From assembly GCF_017357405.1 (NCBI RefSeq), contig NZ_CP071597.1:3906001-3970000 (forward strand): a stretch of DNA of 64,000 nt, in the 5' to 3' direction. Numbering within the stretch: position 1 is the first letter of the stretch; every line of letters begins with the position of its first letter. The notes beneath the pieces are model-generated. The model searched no databases and was not told the origin of the DNA. It saw only the letters and a program-made list of their open reading frames with translations. This DNA is from Halomontanus rarus (lineage in GTDB: Archaea > Halobacteriota > Halobacteria > Halobacteriales > Natrialbaceae). Of the stretch, positions 18,187-26,365 are shown one piece after another. The position numbers were made by a program, and so were the translations under genes.

Positions 18187-18993
18187 ATGGTCGGCCAGAC
18201 CAGCTACGACTACACCGGAGAGTCGGCGATCGTCACCGGATCGACGAAAGGGATCGGCCGCGGGATCGCGGCGGCGCTCGTCGACGCGGGAGCGAACGTC
18301 GCGATCAACTCGCGAACCGAGGCGGCCGTCGAGGAGACGGTCGCGGAACTCGAGGCGGAGGCGTCCGGCGAGGTGATCGGCGTCGCCGCGGATATGGGGT
18401 CGCCCGAGGGGATCGAGGACCTCGTCGCGACGGCGATCGAAGCGTTCGGGGAGATCGACCTGCTGGTCAACAACGCCGCCGTCTGGCCCCGAGAGGACTC
18501 GACGGTCGAGGCCTCGCTCGAGGACTGGGAGTACACGATGAACGTGAACGTCCGGTCGCAGTTCTACGCCTCGAAGCTGGTCTCCCAGCACATGATCGAG
18601 AACGGTATCGAGGGGTCGATCGTCAACCACAGCAGTCAGACCGGCGACAGACGCGCTGGGGGTCGTGGCCTGTACGGCATCTCGAAGACGTCGATCAACG
18701 GTCTCACCTGGCGGATGGCCCACGACCTCGCCCGTCACGGCATCCGCATGAACGCGATCTCGACGGACGTCACCGAGACCTACCAACTCGAGAAGGAAGC
18801 GCGGATGATCGCCGACGACGATCCCGATCGAACGTCCGAGGACGTCCTCCGAGAGTGGGGTGAGTCCCGGCCGTTGGGGCGATTGGGCCAGCCGGCGGAT
18901 CTCGCGAACGCCGTCCTGTGGCTGGGGAGCGAACAGGCGTCGTACGTCGTCGGGACGATCGTTCGAGTCAGCGGCGGCGGAAATCTGCAGTGA
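18187..18993 (+). CDS. Short-chain dehydrogenase/reductase
   Basis: 268 residues from MVGQTSYDYTGES; TATA-like GTTTTAAG at about 18155-18162 supports this start over an in-frame ATG at 18106. The NAD(P)-binding motif is VTGSTKGIGRG, then DLLVNNAAVWP (family NNAG), the active-site HSSQTGDRRAGGRGLYGISK (Ser, Tyr-x3-Lys) and a C-terminal VRVSGGGNLQ. In the fucose setting it could be an L-fucose dehydrogenase or, better matching bacterial pathways, a 2-keto-3-deoxy-L-fuconate 4-dehydrogenase. It is divergent from the fucosidase. Its 3' end borders the replication origin. Confidence 0.92.
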   Translation: MVGQTSYDYTGESAIVTGSTKGIGRGIAAALVDAGANVAINSRTEAAVEETVAELEAEASGEVIGVAADMGSPEGIEDLVATAIEAFGEIDLLVNNAAVWPREDSTVEASLEDWEYTMNVNVRSQFYASKLVSQHMIENGIEGSIVNHSSQTGDRRAGGRGLYGISKTSINGLTWRMAHDLARHGIRMNAISTDVTETYQLEKEARMIADDDPDRTSEDVLREWGESRPLGRLGQPADLANAVLWLGSEQASYVVGTIVRVSGGGNLQ

Positions 18994-19081
18994 GCCGTCG
19001 TGAACTGTATTCTGGCAGGAATCAGATATTGTGGGTGTCGAGTATCCATCATCTCGTGTCGAGAACGGAGCCAACGGAGAC

Positions 19082-19101
19082 ACCCCGGAGTGCCGCTGTA
19101 T
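19082..19101 (-). repeat. Inverted ORB-like repeat at the left edge of the origin
   Basis: On the minus strand this reads ATACAGCGGCACTCCGGGGT, identical to the consensus of the array at 19481-19832 but in the opposite orientation, 379 bases from the first direct copy. Oppositely oriented ORBs flanking an AT-rich tract are the usual layout of haloarchaeal origins. Confidence 0.85.
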
Positions 19102-19182
19102 GGGTCCGGAAGAGCGCCCGAAACCACAGATATCTCCGGATCGCTCGAAAGATCGATCTCGAGGTCTGGTGACGCCGTAGAG

Positions 19183-19230
19183 TCTAAATCAATATCTTTA
19201 TATGTGATATGTGAGTTACCGATCACTAAG
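19183..19230. other. AT-rich tract, candidate duplex-unwinding element
   Basis: The most AT-rich stretch of the origin (AATCAATATCTTTATATG and the following GATATGTGAG). It lies between the inverted repeat at 19082 and the direct repeats from 19481. The place and composition suit initial strand opening; it could alternatively hold a promoter. Confidence 0.55.
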
Positions 19231-19480
19231 TGCGTCGCACACTGACGGGTTCGATCGGCGTCGCATACGGTCCGACTGTTCGAGGTGAAAACGCCCTCCC
19301 GGTTTCGCCGCGGTTGGATACTCGTCCACTCTCGCTCGTATCGTCGTTTCCGCTCGTGTTCGGTGCGTTCTGCTCGTGTTCGTGCCCCTCTATCCGAATC
19401 AGTCGCCGGCGTTTCGTCCGAACGTCTTCGAGTTGACTTTCACCCCAGCGCTCGTTTCGGGTGGATACTCCATCGAATCT

Positions 19481-19832
19481 ATACAGCGGCACTCCGGGGT
19501 GTGTGTCTTCTCGATACAGCGGCAACGCGGGGTGCGTATTATCGGTTTCAGACCTGTATACTGGAAGAGAGAACGCATACAGCGGCACTCCGGGGTAGTA
19601 TCCGATCGCGCCGGGAACCGGCCGAACTTCATACAGCGGCACTCCGGGGTAGTATCCGATCGCGCCGGGAACCGGCCGAACTTCATACAGCGGCACTCCG
19701 GGGTCTCCCGTCGCGCTTACAGCGGCACCGCGGGGTCGATAGCGGGTTATACAGCGGCACTCCGGGGGCGGATACCCGTGTTAGAGTCCACCTATCTCGA
19801 GAATTGCGCCAGATACAGCGGCACTCCGGTTC
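19481..19832 (+). repeat. Replication-origin array of eight 20-bp ORB-like repeats
   Basis: The consensus is ATACAGCGGCACTCCGGGGT. Copies are at 19481-19500, 19514-19533 (AACGC variant), 19577-19596, 19631-19650, 19685-19704, 19717-19736 (TT start, CCGCG variant), 19749-19768 (ends GGGGG) and 19813-19832 (3' end degenerate). Start-to-start steps are 33, 63, 54, 54, 32, 32 and 64 bases, all close to whole turns of B-DNA. The block 19577-19630 is repeated exactly at 19631-19684. The terminal G-string followed by T is typical of Orc1/Cdc6 origin recognition boxes, but the 5' half does not look like the common haloarchaeal ORB. orc1/cdc6 follows at once. Confidence 0.85.
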
Positions 19833-19874
19833 CGAACGTTTAAGAGTCCCTGCGACAGAGAGTCGGGAACGACG

Positions 19875-21071
19875 ATGTCGGATTCGATCGATTACTTCGG
19901 GAGCGGGGACGAGATCTTCCAGAACAAGGAACTCCTGCAGGTGAGCCACCTCCCGGACAGCGACCGCATCATCGGTCGCCAGACCGAACTCACGAACCTC
20001 GCGAACGCGATCAAACCGGCGACCCGAGGGAACACGCCGAACAACGTGTTGGTGTACGGAAAAACCGGCACCGGAAAATCGCTCTGCTCGAAGTTCATCA
20101 CCCAGCAGGCCACCGAGCGCGCGTCGAAAAACGGCGTTACGGTCGGCGTCGCGTACGTCGACTGTCTTCAGGACTCCACGGAAACGCAGGCGATCCAGTC
20201 CGTCGGGCATCAATTGAACGATCCCGCCGAAACCGACGTTACGATTCCACATTCCGGACTCAGCACGTCCGAGTACTACCGTCGGCTCTGGAACATCGTC
20301 GACGACCGCTACGACGTCGCCCTGGTGATCCTCGACGAAGTCGACAAGATCGAATCCGACGACATCCTGATGCAGTTCTCCCGAGCGGTCGAATCCGGCA
20401 AACTCGAGGCGAGCAAGATCGGTCTGATCGGCATCAGTAACAAGGTTCGATACAAGGAGTCGCTCGACGAGCGGGTCAAGTCGAGCCTCTGCGAGCGCGA
20501 GTACGTCTTCGCTCCCTACGACGCGAACCAGATCCGCGAGATACTGCGCTCTCGCGCCGACGCGTTCCACGACGGCGTGCTCGAGGATGCGGTCATTCCG
20601 CGCGTGGCCGCGCTCTCGGCGCGCGAACACGGCGACGCGCGAAAGGCGATCGACATCTTCCGGTTCGCGGGCGAGATCGCCGAGGAAGAGGGCGAGTCGA
20701 CGGTTACGGAAGCCTGCGTCGACCAGGCACACGAACGCGAGGAGACGAGTCGACTCGCCGAACTCATCAGCAAGAGTCCGAGCCACGCGAAGATGGTCCT
20801 CCAGGCGATGGCGTTTCTCGCCCAGCAGTCCGAGGAGGAAGGAATTCCGTCGACCGACATCTACGAAATGTACAAGAACGTCTGCGAACAGGAAGGTTCC
20901 GAGCACCTGAAACTCCGCCGCGTCCGCGACATCCTCTCGGAACTCGAGTTCCTCTCGATCATCGACCAGGAGCGCAAGTGGGCCGGCAAGGGGAAGGGCA
21001 ATTACATGGAAAACCGGCTGATCGACGACCCGAAGGTCATCATCGCGGCCTGTAACGAGACGGAGCGATAG
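19875..21071 (+). CDS. orc: Orc1/Cdc6 replication initiator
   Basis: 398 residues. The AAA+ ATPase region has Walker A VYGKTGTGKSLCSK (about residues 60-73), Walker B ALVILDEVDKIE (about 150) and sensor 1 IGLIGISNKVRYKESLDERVKSSL. The ORC lid follows, then a C-terminal winged helix (about 290-390: SPSHAKMVLQAMAFLAQQ, LKLRRVRDILSELEFL, GKGKGN). The protein binds ORBs and loads MCM. TATA-like CGTTTAAG (19837-19844) lies directly after the last repeat, so bound Orc would sit against its own promoter. The array beside the gene is its likely cognate origin. Confidence 0.96.
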   Translation: MSDSIDYFGSGDEIFQNKELLQVSHLPDSDRIIGRQTELTNLANAIKPATRGNTPNNVLVYGKTGTGKSLCSKFITQQATERASKNGVTVGVAYVDCLQDSTETQAIQSVGHQLNDPAETDVTIPHSGLSTSEYYRRLWNIVDDRYDVALVILDEVDKIESDDILMQFSRAVESGKLEASKIGLIGISNKVRYKESLDERVKSSLCEREYVFAPYDANQIREILRSRADAFHDGVLEDAVIPRVAALSAREHGDARKAIDIFRFAGEIAEEEGESTVTEACVDQAHEREETSRLAELISKSPSHAKMVLQAMAFLAQQSEEEGIPSTDIYEMYKNVCEQEGSEHLKLRRVRDILSELEFLSIIDQERKWAGKGKGNYMENRLIDDPKVIIAACNETER

Positions 21072-21216
21072 GGGTCCGATCGGCGACGCCCTCGAGCGTT
21101 CGAGTGTTCGAGTGTTCGCGGCGACTGTTTCCGGCCCGGCGGTGTGTTTTCGCCGACCCGTCCGGCGTGAAACCGCCGATGCTAAATACGCTCGGTCGAA
21201 CGTTCACCTAGAAACC

Positions 21217-22656
21217 GTGGCACCGTCAGATACCGCCCGACGACTCGGGACACGGACGCGCTTTTCGGGGTTGCTCGCAGCGACCGCGGTCGGCGTCTAC
21301 CTACTCTTGATCATCGGTGCCACCACGTCACTGACCGACGCGGCGGCGGCCTGCTCGACGTGGCCGACCTGTCACACCCCTATCGACCCGCTGAGTCAGA
21401 CCGAACTCGCGATCGCGTGGGGACATCGCTTGGCGGCCGTCGTCGTCGGCCTGCTGGTCGCCGCTTCGACCGCAATGGCCGTCGTTCTCGGAACGTCTGT
21501 ACGCGTCCGCTACGCGCTCGTAACCGCACTCGGCCTCTACGTCGTCCAGGTCGCCATCGGCGCAGTGACGGCGACGAACGGACCGGCGGCGATCGTCCCC
21601 GGGCTCCACCTCGCCCTCGGCGTCGTCATCTTCAGCGCCGTCGTCCTCGCGCTCGCCTGGGACCTCGAGCTCACGACTGGGGTCGAAGACGAAACCGACA
21701 CCGTCTCGCCGGCCCCGCTCGAGGGAGCGGTCGAAGACCAGCCCGACCCCGGTACGGCGACCCCGCGAACGCTCCCGTCCGGACTGCTGGCCCGCGCGCG
21801 GCTGACCGCGTTCGCCTACTTCAAGATGATGAAGCCGCGGCTCATGTGGCTGCTCTGTCTCGTCGCCGCCGCCGGAATGGCGCTGGCGGCGGGGTCCGAA
21901 CTGGACGGCTACACCATCGTCGCCACCCTCGGCGGCGGCGTCCTCGCGATCGGCGCCTCGGGGACGTTCAACCACGTCTTAGAGCGCGACGTCGACCAGC
22001 GGATGGCCCGCACCGCCGATCGGCCGCTCGCGACCGACGTGATCCCGGTCCGAAACGCTGTGGGCTTCGGGCTCTTTCTCACCGCGGCCTCGATGACGGC
22101 GTTCCTGACGATCAACGCGCTGGCCGCGGCGCTCGGACTGGCGGCGATCCTCTTTTACAGCGTCGTCTACACGCTGTTGCTCAAGCCGAACACGGTCCAG
22201 AACACGGTCATCGGCGGTGCGGCAGGTGCGCTGCCCGCACTCATCGGCTGGGCCGCCGTAACGAACGAGATCAATCTCCCGGCACTGGCACTCGCTGGCG
22301 TCATCTTCCTCTGGACGCCGGCGCACTTCTACAACCTCGCGCTGGCCTACCAGGACGACTACGCCCGCGGCGGCTTCCCGATGATGCCCGTCGTCCGCGG
22401 CGAGACGGTCACCCGAAAACACATCGTCTACTACATCGGCGCGACACTGTTGGGGACGATCGGCCTCGCCTGGATCACCGACCTCGGCGCGCTGTACGCC
22501 GGCACCGTCGTCGTCTTCGGCGGAATCTTCCTCTGGGCCGCCGTGCGACTCCACTTCGAGCAGACTGAGGCCGCCGCCTTCCGGTCCTTTCACGCCTCGA
22601 ACGCCTTCCTGGGTGCGGTGCTCGTCGCGGTGTTAGTCGACGCGCTCGTGCTCTGA
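21217..22656 (+). CDS. ctaB: Heme A synthase-like / protoheme IX farnesyltransferase fusion (CtaA-CtaB)
   Basis: 479 residues. The GTG at 21217 (VAPSDTARRLG) is chosen because TATA-like CTAAATAC at 21182-21189 is 28 bases upstream; an ATG at 21112 precedes that box. Residues about 1-165 are a four-helix CtaA half with CSTWPTCHTP, WGHRLAAVVVG and PGLHLALG (heme-ligand His). After an acidic linker, the rest is CtaB (UbiA family), with the prenyl-diphosphate motif NHVLERDVDQRMART and a second motif YQDDYARGGFPMMPVV. CtaB makes heme O from protoheme. The CtaA half is only half the length of bacterial CtaA, so its catalytic role is uncertain. Confidence 0.92.
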   Translation: MAPSDTARRLGTRTRFSGLLAATAVGVYLLLIIGATTSLTDAAAACSTWPTCHTPIDPLSQTELAIAWGHRLAAVVVGLLVAASTAMAVVLGTSVRVRYALVTALGLYVVQVAIGAVTATNGPAAIVPGLHLALGVVIFSAVVLALAWDLELTTGVEDETDTVSPAPLEGAVEDQPDPGTATPRTLPSGLLARARLTAFAYFKMMKPRLMWLLCLVAAAGMALAAGSELDGYTIVATLGGGVLAIGASGTFNHVLERDVDQRMARTADRPLATDVIPVRNAVGFGLFLTAASMTAFLTINALAAALGLAAILFYSVVYTLLLKPNTVQNTVIGGAAGALPALIGWAAVTNEINLPALALAGVIFLWTPAHFYNLALAYQDDYARGGFPMMPVVRGETVTRKHIVYYIGATLLGTIGLAWITDLGALYAGTVVVFGGIFLWAAVRLHFEQTEAAAFRSFHASNAFLGAVLVAVLVDALVL

Positions 22657-22856
22657 GTCTCGGAACATCCTCGAGTCCCGTCCGACGGAGACTCGAGACG
22701 AACGTCGTATCCGACGTCAGGAACCGGGAGCGAATCGACTGGGGAGTCCGTTTCTAGAGGCGGTACTGGCTGAGACACCAAAGACGAATCCGACCCATCC
22801 GAAAAAAGCGTCGTTGTCGTTGTCGTTCCCGATCCCGATCGACGGCGGACTCGAGT

Positions 22857-23843
22857 TTACGTCGTCCGGGCCTCGTCGATCCGATCGAACTGTGCCTCGG
22901 TGAGTTCGATCTCGACGCCGCCGACGTTCTCTTCGAGTTGGTCGGGCGAGCGAGCGCCGACGATGGGCACGCAGGTGAACGCGTCTTGCTCGATGAGCCA
23001 GCGCAGGGACACCTGCGCGGGCGTCGCATCGAGTTCGTCGGCGACGGACTTGACCGCCTCGAGGACCGCCCAGTCGCTCTCGGTCGGGGAGATGCCGCTG
23101 AGACTTCCTCGCGATCCGTCGGGGGTGATCACATCGCCCGAACCGTCGCCGGCTCGTTCGTACTTGCCGGTGAGAAAGCCGCCCTGCAGCGGCGAGTACG
23201 GACAGACGGCCAGATCCTGGTCACCGCAGACCTCGAGGTACTCCGTAACTTCGTCGTACTGGCCGGCGTTGACCCGCGGCTGGGTGACGTCGAAGCGCTC
23301 GAACCCCTCCACGTCGCTGGTCCACAGCGCCTTCGTCAGCTGCCAGGCGGCCATGCTCGAGGCGCCGAGGTAGTTGACTTTCCCCTCGTCGACGAGCTCG
23401 GTGAGCGTGCGCAGGGTCTCTTGGATCGGCGTGTCCTCGTCCCAGCGGTGGATGTAGTAGACGTCGAGGTAGTCGGTGCCGAGCCGGTCGAGGGTGCCCT
23501 CGATCTGGGCGCGAATGTGCTTGCGGCTGAGCCCGGAGTCGTTGGGTCCGGGTTCGCCCCAGCCGTCGAAGGGGAAGTAGACCTTGGAGGCGATGACGAA
23601 GTCCTCGCGGTCGTGATCTGCGAGCCACTCGCCGATGTACTCCTCGCTGGTCCCGTTCGGGTTCCCGTAGACGTTGGCGGTGTCGATGAAGTTGATGCCG
23701 TGGTCTCGGCAGGCGTCCAAGAGTTCGTGGGCTTCCTCGCGGTCGGTTTCGACGACCCCGTTCGTCTCCTTTCCGAAGCGCCAGGTACCGAAGCAGAGTC
23801 TCGAGACTGTGGTTCCCGTGTTTCCGAGGGTGGTGTACTCCAT
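22857..23843 (-). CDS. Aldo/keto reductase
   Basis: 328 residues, full length. It starts MEYTTLGNTGTTVSRLCFGTW, the usual AKR opening. Catalytic residues are visible: Asp and Tyr in FIDTANVYG, Lys in VIASKVYFP, His in VYYIHRWDED. The C-terminal IVGARSPDQLEENVGGV is the family's NADP-binding region. It reduces aldehydes or ketones with NADPH. It is convergent with ctaB and followed by its own promoter region at 23844-23976, so it does not form an operon with the next gene. Substrate unknown; a sugar aldehyde is possible given the surroundings. Confidence 0.92.
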   Translation of the reverse strand: MEYTTLGNTGTTVSRLCFGTWRFGKETNGVVETDREEAHELLDACRDHGINFIDTANVYGNPNGTSEEYIGEWLADHDREDFVIASKVYFPFDGWGEPGPNDSGLSRKHIRAQIEGTLDRLGTDYLDVYYIHRWDEDTPIQETLRTLTELVDEGKVNYLGASSMAAWQLTKALWTSDVEGFERFDVTQPRVNAGQYDEVTEYLEVCGDQDLAVCPYSPLQGGFLTGKYERAGDGSGDVITPDGSRGSLSGISPTESDWAVLEAVKSVADELDATPAQVSLRWLIEQDAFTCVPIVGARSPDQLEENVGGVEIELTEAQFDRIDEARTT

Positions 23844-23976
23844 ATATGCGGAATTCTATCCGGAGAGGGAAAAACGCCTGCGGAAGCGGCGAAGTGGACG
23901 GCCAGTCGTGGAGCGTTAGTAGGTGAGAATCTCGAGGTCGTCGATCCGCTCGAAGTGATCGACGGGCACGGTTCGG

Positions 23977-24933
23977 TTACTCGAGTTCGGGCATCACTTC
24001 CTCCTCGAAGAACTCGATGAACAGGTCCTGATCCGGCCCGATCTGGTGGACGTAGACGTGATCGTAGCCGGCGTCGACGGCCTCTTCGATGCTCTCGACG
24101 TACCGCTGCGAGTCGGGCTCGGTGATCGTACTGCCCTCGGCGATGTCCTCGCGTTCGACCATCTCGGCGGCCTGTTCGAAGTGTTTCGGCGACGGCAGTT
24201 CCTGTGCGAGTTCGCCGCCGATGGCGCCGTTGGGCCAGAGCTCGTAGACCGTGTCGATGGCCTCCTCCTCGGTCTCCTGGTAGCAGGCGTGGAGCTGGCA
24301 GTACTTCGGCCCCTCGCCGCCGGCGTCCTCGAACTCCTCGACGACCTCCTCCTGGGGACCGGAACACCAGAGGCCGTCGCCGTACTCGGCGGCCATCTTC
24401 GCCGTCTTCGGGCCGAACGCCGAGACGACGGTCGGGATCGAGTCGTCGGGGACGGTGAAGAGCTTCGCGTTCTCGACGGTGTAGTGTTTTCCGTGGTGGC
24501 TCGTGTTCTCGCCCGTCCAGAGTTCCCGCATGACGTCCATCGACTCCTCTAACATCTCGAGGCGGACGTCGTGTTCGGGCCAGCGCTCGCCGGTGATGTG
24601 TTCGTTCAGGTTTTCGCCGGTGCCGACGCCGAAGGTGAAGCGCCCGTCGAACAGCTCGGCGACGGTTCCGACGGCGTGGGCGACGTTGACCGGGTGGATG
24701 CGAACGGTGGGACAGGTGACGCCGACGCCGACCTCGATCTCGTCGGTGGCGTTGGCGATGGCGCCGAGGGTGCTCCAGACGAACGGCGAGTGGCCTTGCT
24801 GGGGGACCCACGGGTGGAAGTGATCCGAGATCGAGACGAAGTCGAAGCCGGCCTCCTCGGCTCGGCCGGCGTGGTCGACGAGGTCGGTCGGGTTGTGTTC
24901 CTCGCTCGAGAGGGTGTATCCGATCTGTGTCAT
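23977..24933 (-). CDS. LLM-class flavin-dependent oxidoreductase (F420-type)
   Basis: 318 residues, TIM-barrel luciferase-like family. Features are IGYTLSSEEHNPTDLVDHAGRAEEAGFDFVSISDHFHPW, GVGVTCPTVRIHPVNVAHA, and RFTFGVGTGENLNEHI, which resemble the F420-dependent glucose-6-phosphate dehydrogenase-like subgroup. Substrate is unknown. It is divergent from the TrmB gene at 25118, so a shared control region (24934-25117) is possible. Confidence 0.88.
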   Translation of the reverse strand: MTQIGYTLSSEEHNPTDLVDHAGRAEEAGFDFVSISDHFHPWVPQQGHSPFVWSTLGAIANATDEIEVGVGVTCPTVRIHPVNVAHAVGTVAELFDGRFTFGVGTGENLNEHITGERWPEHDVRLEMLEESMDVMRELWTGENTSHHGKHYTVENAKLFTVPDDSIPTVVSAFGPKTAKMAAEYGDGLWCSGPQEEVVEEFEDAGGEGPKYCQLHACYQETEEEAIDTVYELWPNGAIGGELAQELPSPKHFEQAAEMVEREDIAEGSTITEPDSQRYVESIEEAVDAGYDHVYVHQIGPDQDLFIEFFEEEVMPELE

Positions 24934-25117
24934 CGCGTTCGGCTACCAGCAGTGCGGTTCTAATGGTTAGCCCTGCGACGGCAGGAAGCGGGTTGGCGGC
25001 GGGTCGTCGAGGCACTCCACTGGGGTTCTCACAGCGGCTCAACGCCGAGTACTCGCACGAATCGGTCCGCCCCTCGACAAGCAAACACTCATTTGGTCGG
25101 ACCTGCCAAAGGTGAGC

Positions 25118-26224
25118 ATGAACCGGGCCACGCTCTCGATACATCTCCAGCAACTCGGACTCTCCGAGCAAGACGCACGGACGTACCTCGCGGCACTCGA
25201 GCGCGAGGACGGCGCGACGATGGCGGCGGTCGCCGAGGAGACCGGTCTCGACGAACGCGCCGTCGTCGAGGCGGGCGATCGCCTCGCGGCTCGCGGATTC
25301 GTCGTCTTCGAGTCCGGGAGCGTGGACGACCCCGACGCGTCGGCGACGATCGATCCTCGACCGCCGGAGACGGTCCTCGAGTCGACGCGGACGGCACTCG
25401 ATTCGCTCGAGGCCGAATTCGACGTCGATACAGCCGCCACCGGATCTCGGCTCCCGTTCGACGCGATCGATACCCGATCGGAACTGCTCGACTCCCTCGC
25501 CGCGCTGATCGAGGGCGCGACCGAGGAGGTGGCCCTCTCTATTCCGGCGTCGGTGCTCGTCGAGCTCGATGACGAACTCCGAGACGCGGTGGAGCGGGGC
25601 GTGCTGGTAGCCCTGCTCGTCGTCGGCGACGAAGAGGTTGCGGCGGATCAGTTCGAGGGGATCGCGAGCGTCGCTCGCGTCTGGAGTCGGGCGGCTCCGG
25701 TGATCGGAATCGCCGATTACACTCGCGGGATCGCGGCCGCCAATCGGATGGTGACGGGCGGAGACGCGGACGCATCGACCGCCGAGTCCGAGTACGGCAT
25801 CCTGCTCGACTCCCGCCCGCTCGCGTTCGTCCTCATGGGTTCGTTCTTCGGCAACTACTGGCGAATCGCGACCCAGCTCTTCGCCGCCGATCCCGATCCG
25901 TTGCCGCGAACGTACACCAACATCAGGCACGCGGTGTTTCAGGCGACGCTCCGCCTCGAGACCGGGGCCGACGTTCGCGTCACGGCGGAGGCCCGTCCCG
26001 TCGGCGACGAGGCGTTCGACACCGTCCAGGGGCGACTGGTCGACGTTCGACAGAGCCTCCTCGAGCCGGTCCACGAGTCATTCGCGATCGAGAACGCGCT
26101 GATCGTCGAACGCGAGGGGTCTGACGGTCGGGAGGGCGAGCGGATTACCCTCGGCGGTGAACGGGCGTTCGTCGAGGAACTCCAGACGCGCTCGGTTCGG
26201 CTGTCGCCGCTCGAGGGTGCGTGA
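25118..26224 (+). CDS. TrmB-family sugar-responsive regulator (first copy)
   Basis: 368 residues from MNRATLSIHLQQLGLSEQDA; a GTG two codons upstream is also possible. The N-terminal winged helix (about 1-80) is followed by a coiled region and a C-terminal effector domain. Shared with the second copy at 37470 are VALSIPASVLVELDDELRDAVERGVL, GSFFGNYW, RHAVFQATLRLE and RVTAEARPV. TrmB proteins bind sugars in the C-terminal domain and control sugar uptake and central carbon genes. It faces the 3' end of the ABC permease genes. The recognition helix (DERAVVEAGDRLAARGF) differs clearly from the second copy, so the two probably read different operators. Confidence 0.88.
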   Translation: MNRATLSIHLQQLGLSEQDARTYLAALEREDGATMAAVAEETGLDERAVVEAGDRLAARGFVVFESGSVDDPDASATIDPRPPETVLESTRTALDSLEAEFDVDTAATGSRLPFDAIDTRSELLDSLAALIEGATEEVALSIPASVLVELDDELRDAVERGVLVALLVVGDEEVAADQFEGIASVARVWSRAAPVIGIADYTRGIAAANRMVTGGDADASTAESEYGILLDSRPLAFVLMGSFFGNYWRIATQLFAADPDPLPRTYTNIRHAVFQATLRLETGADVRVTAEARPVGDEAFDTVQGRLVDVRQSLLEPVHESFAIENALIVEREGSDGREGERITLGGERAFVEELQTRSVRLSPLEGA

Positions 26225-26365
26225 GCGGCGAGCGGTAACTGAGTCGTTCCGTCGGCCTTCGAAGTTACGTCCTGTCCCGTCGGTCTCTCCTTCCGCGACG
26301 AAAATCGGATCCGGAACCGTCCACAAAGCCAACGAGAAGAGAGCCGTCGACGGCCGGCCGTCACT

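Noticed and set aside
19226..19696. Minus-strand frame with repeated YPGVPLYEVRPV peptides
   Set aside because: The peptide repeats are just the ORB repeats read in reverse; there is no family match or promoter.
19481..19832. CRISPR array
   Set aside because: Spacing is variable and partly identical, spacers are not unique, there are no cas genes, and the array abuts orc1/cdc6; an origin explains it better.
23336..26074. Very long minus-strand open frame (912 codons)
   Set aside because: It runs antisense or out of frame through the F420-type oxidoreductase and TrmB genes, and its Arg/Pro/Ser-rich translation is typical of GC-rich shadow frames.
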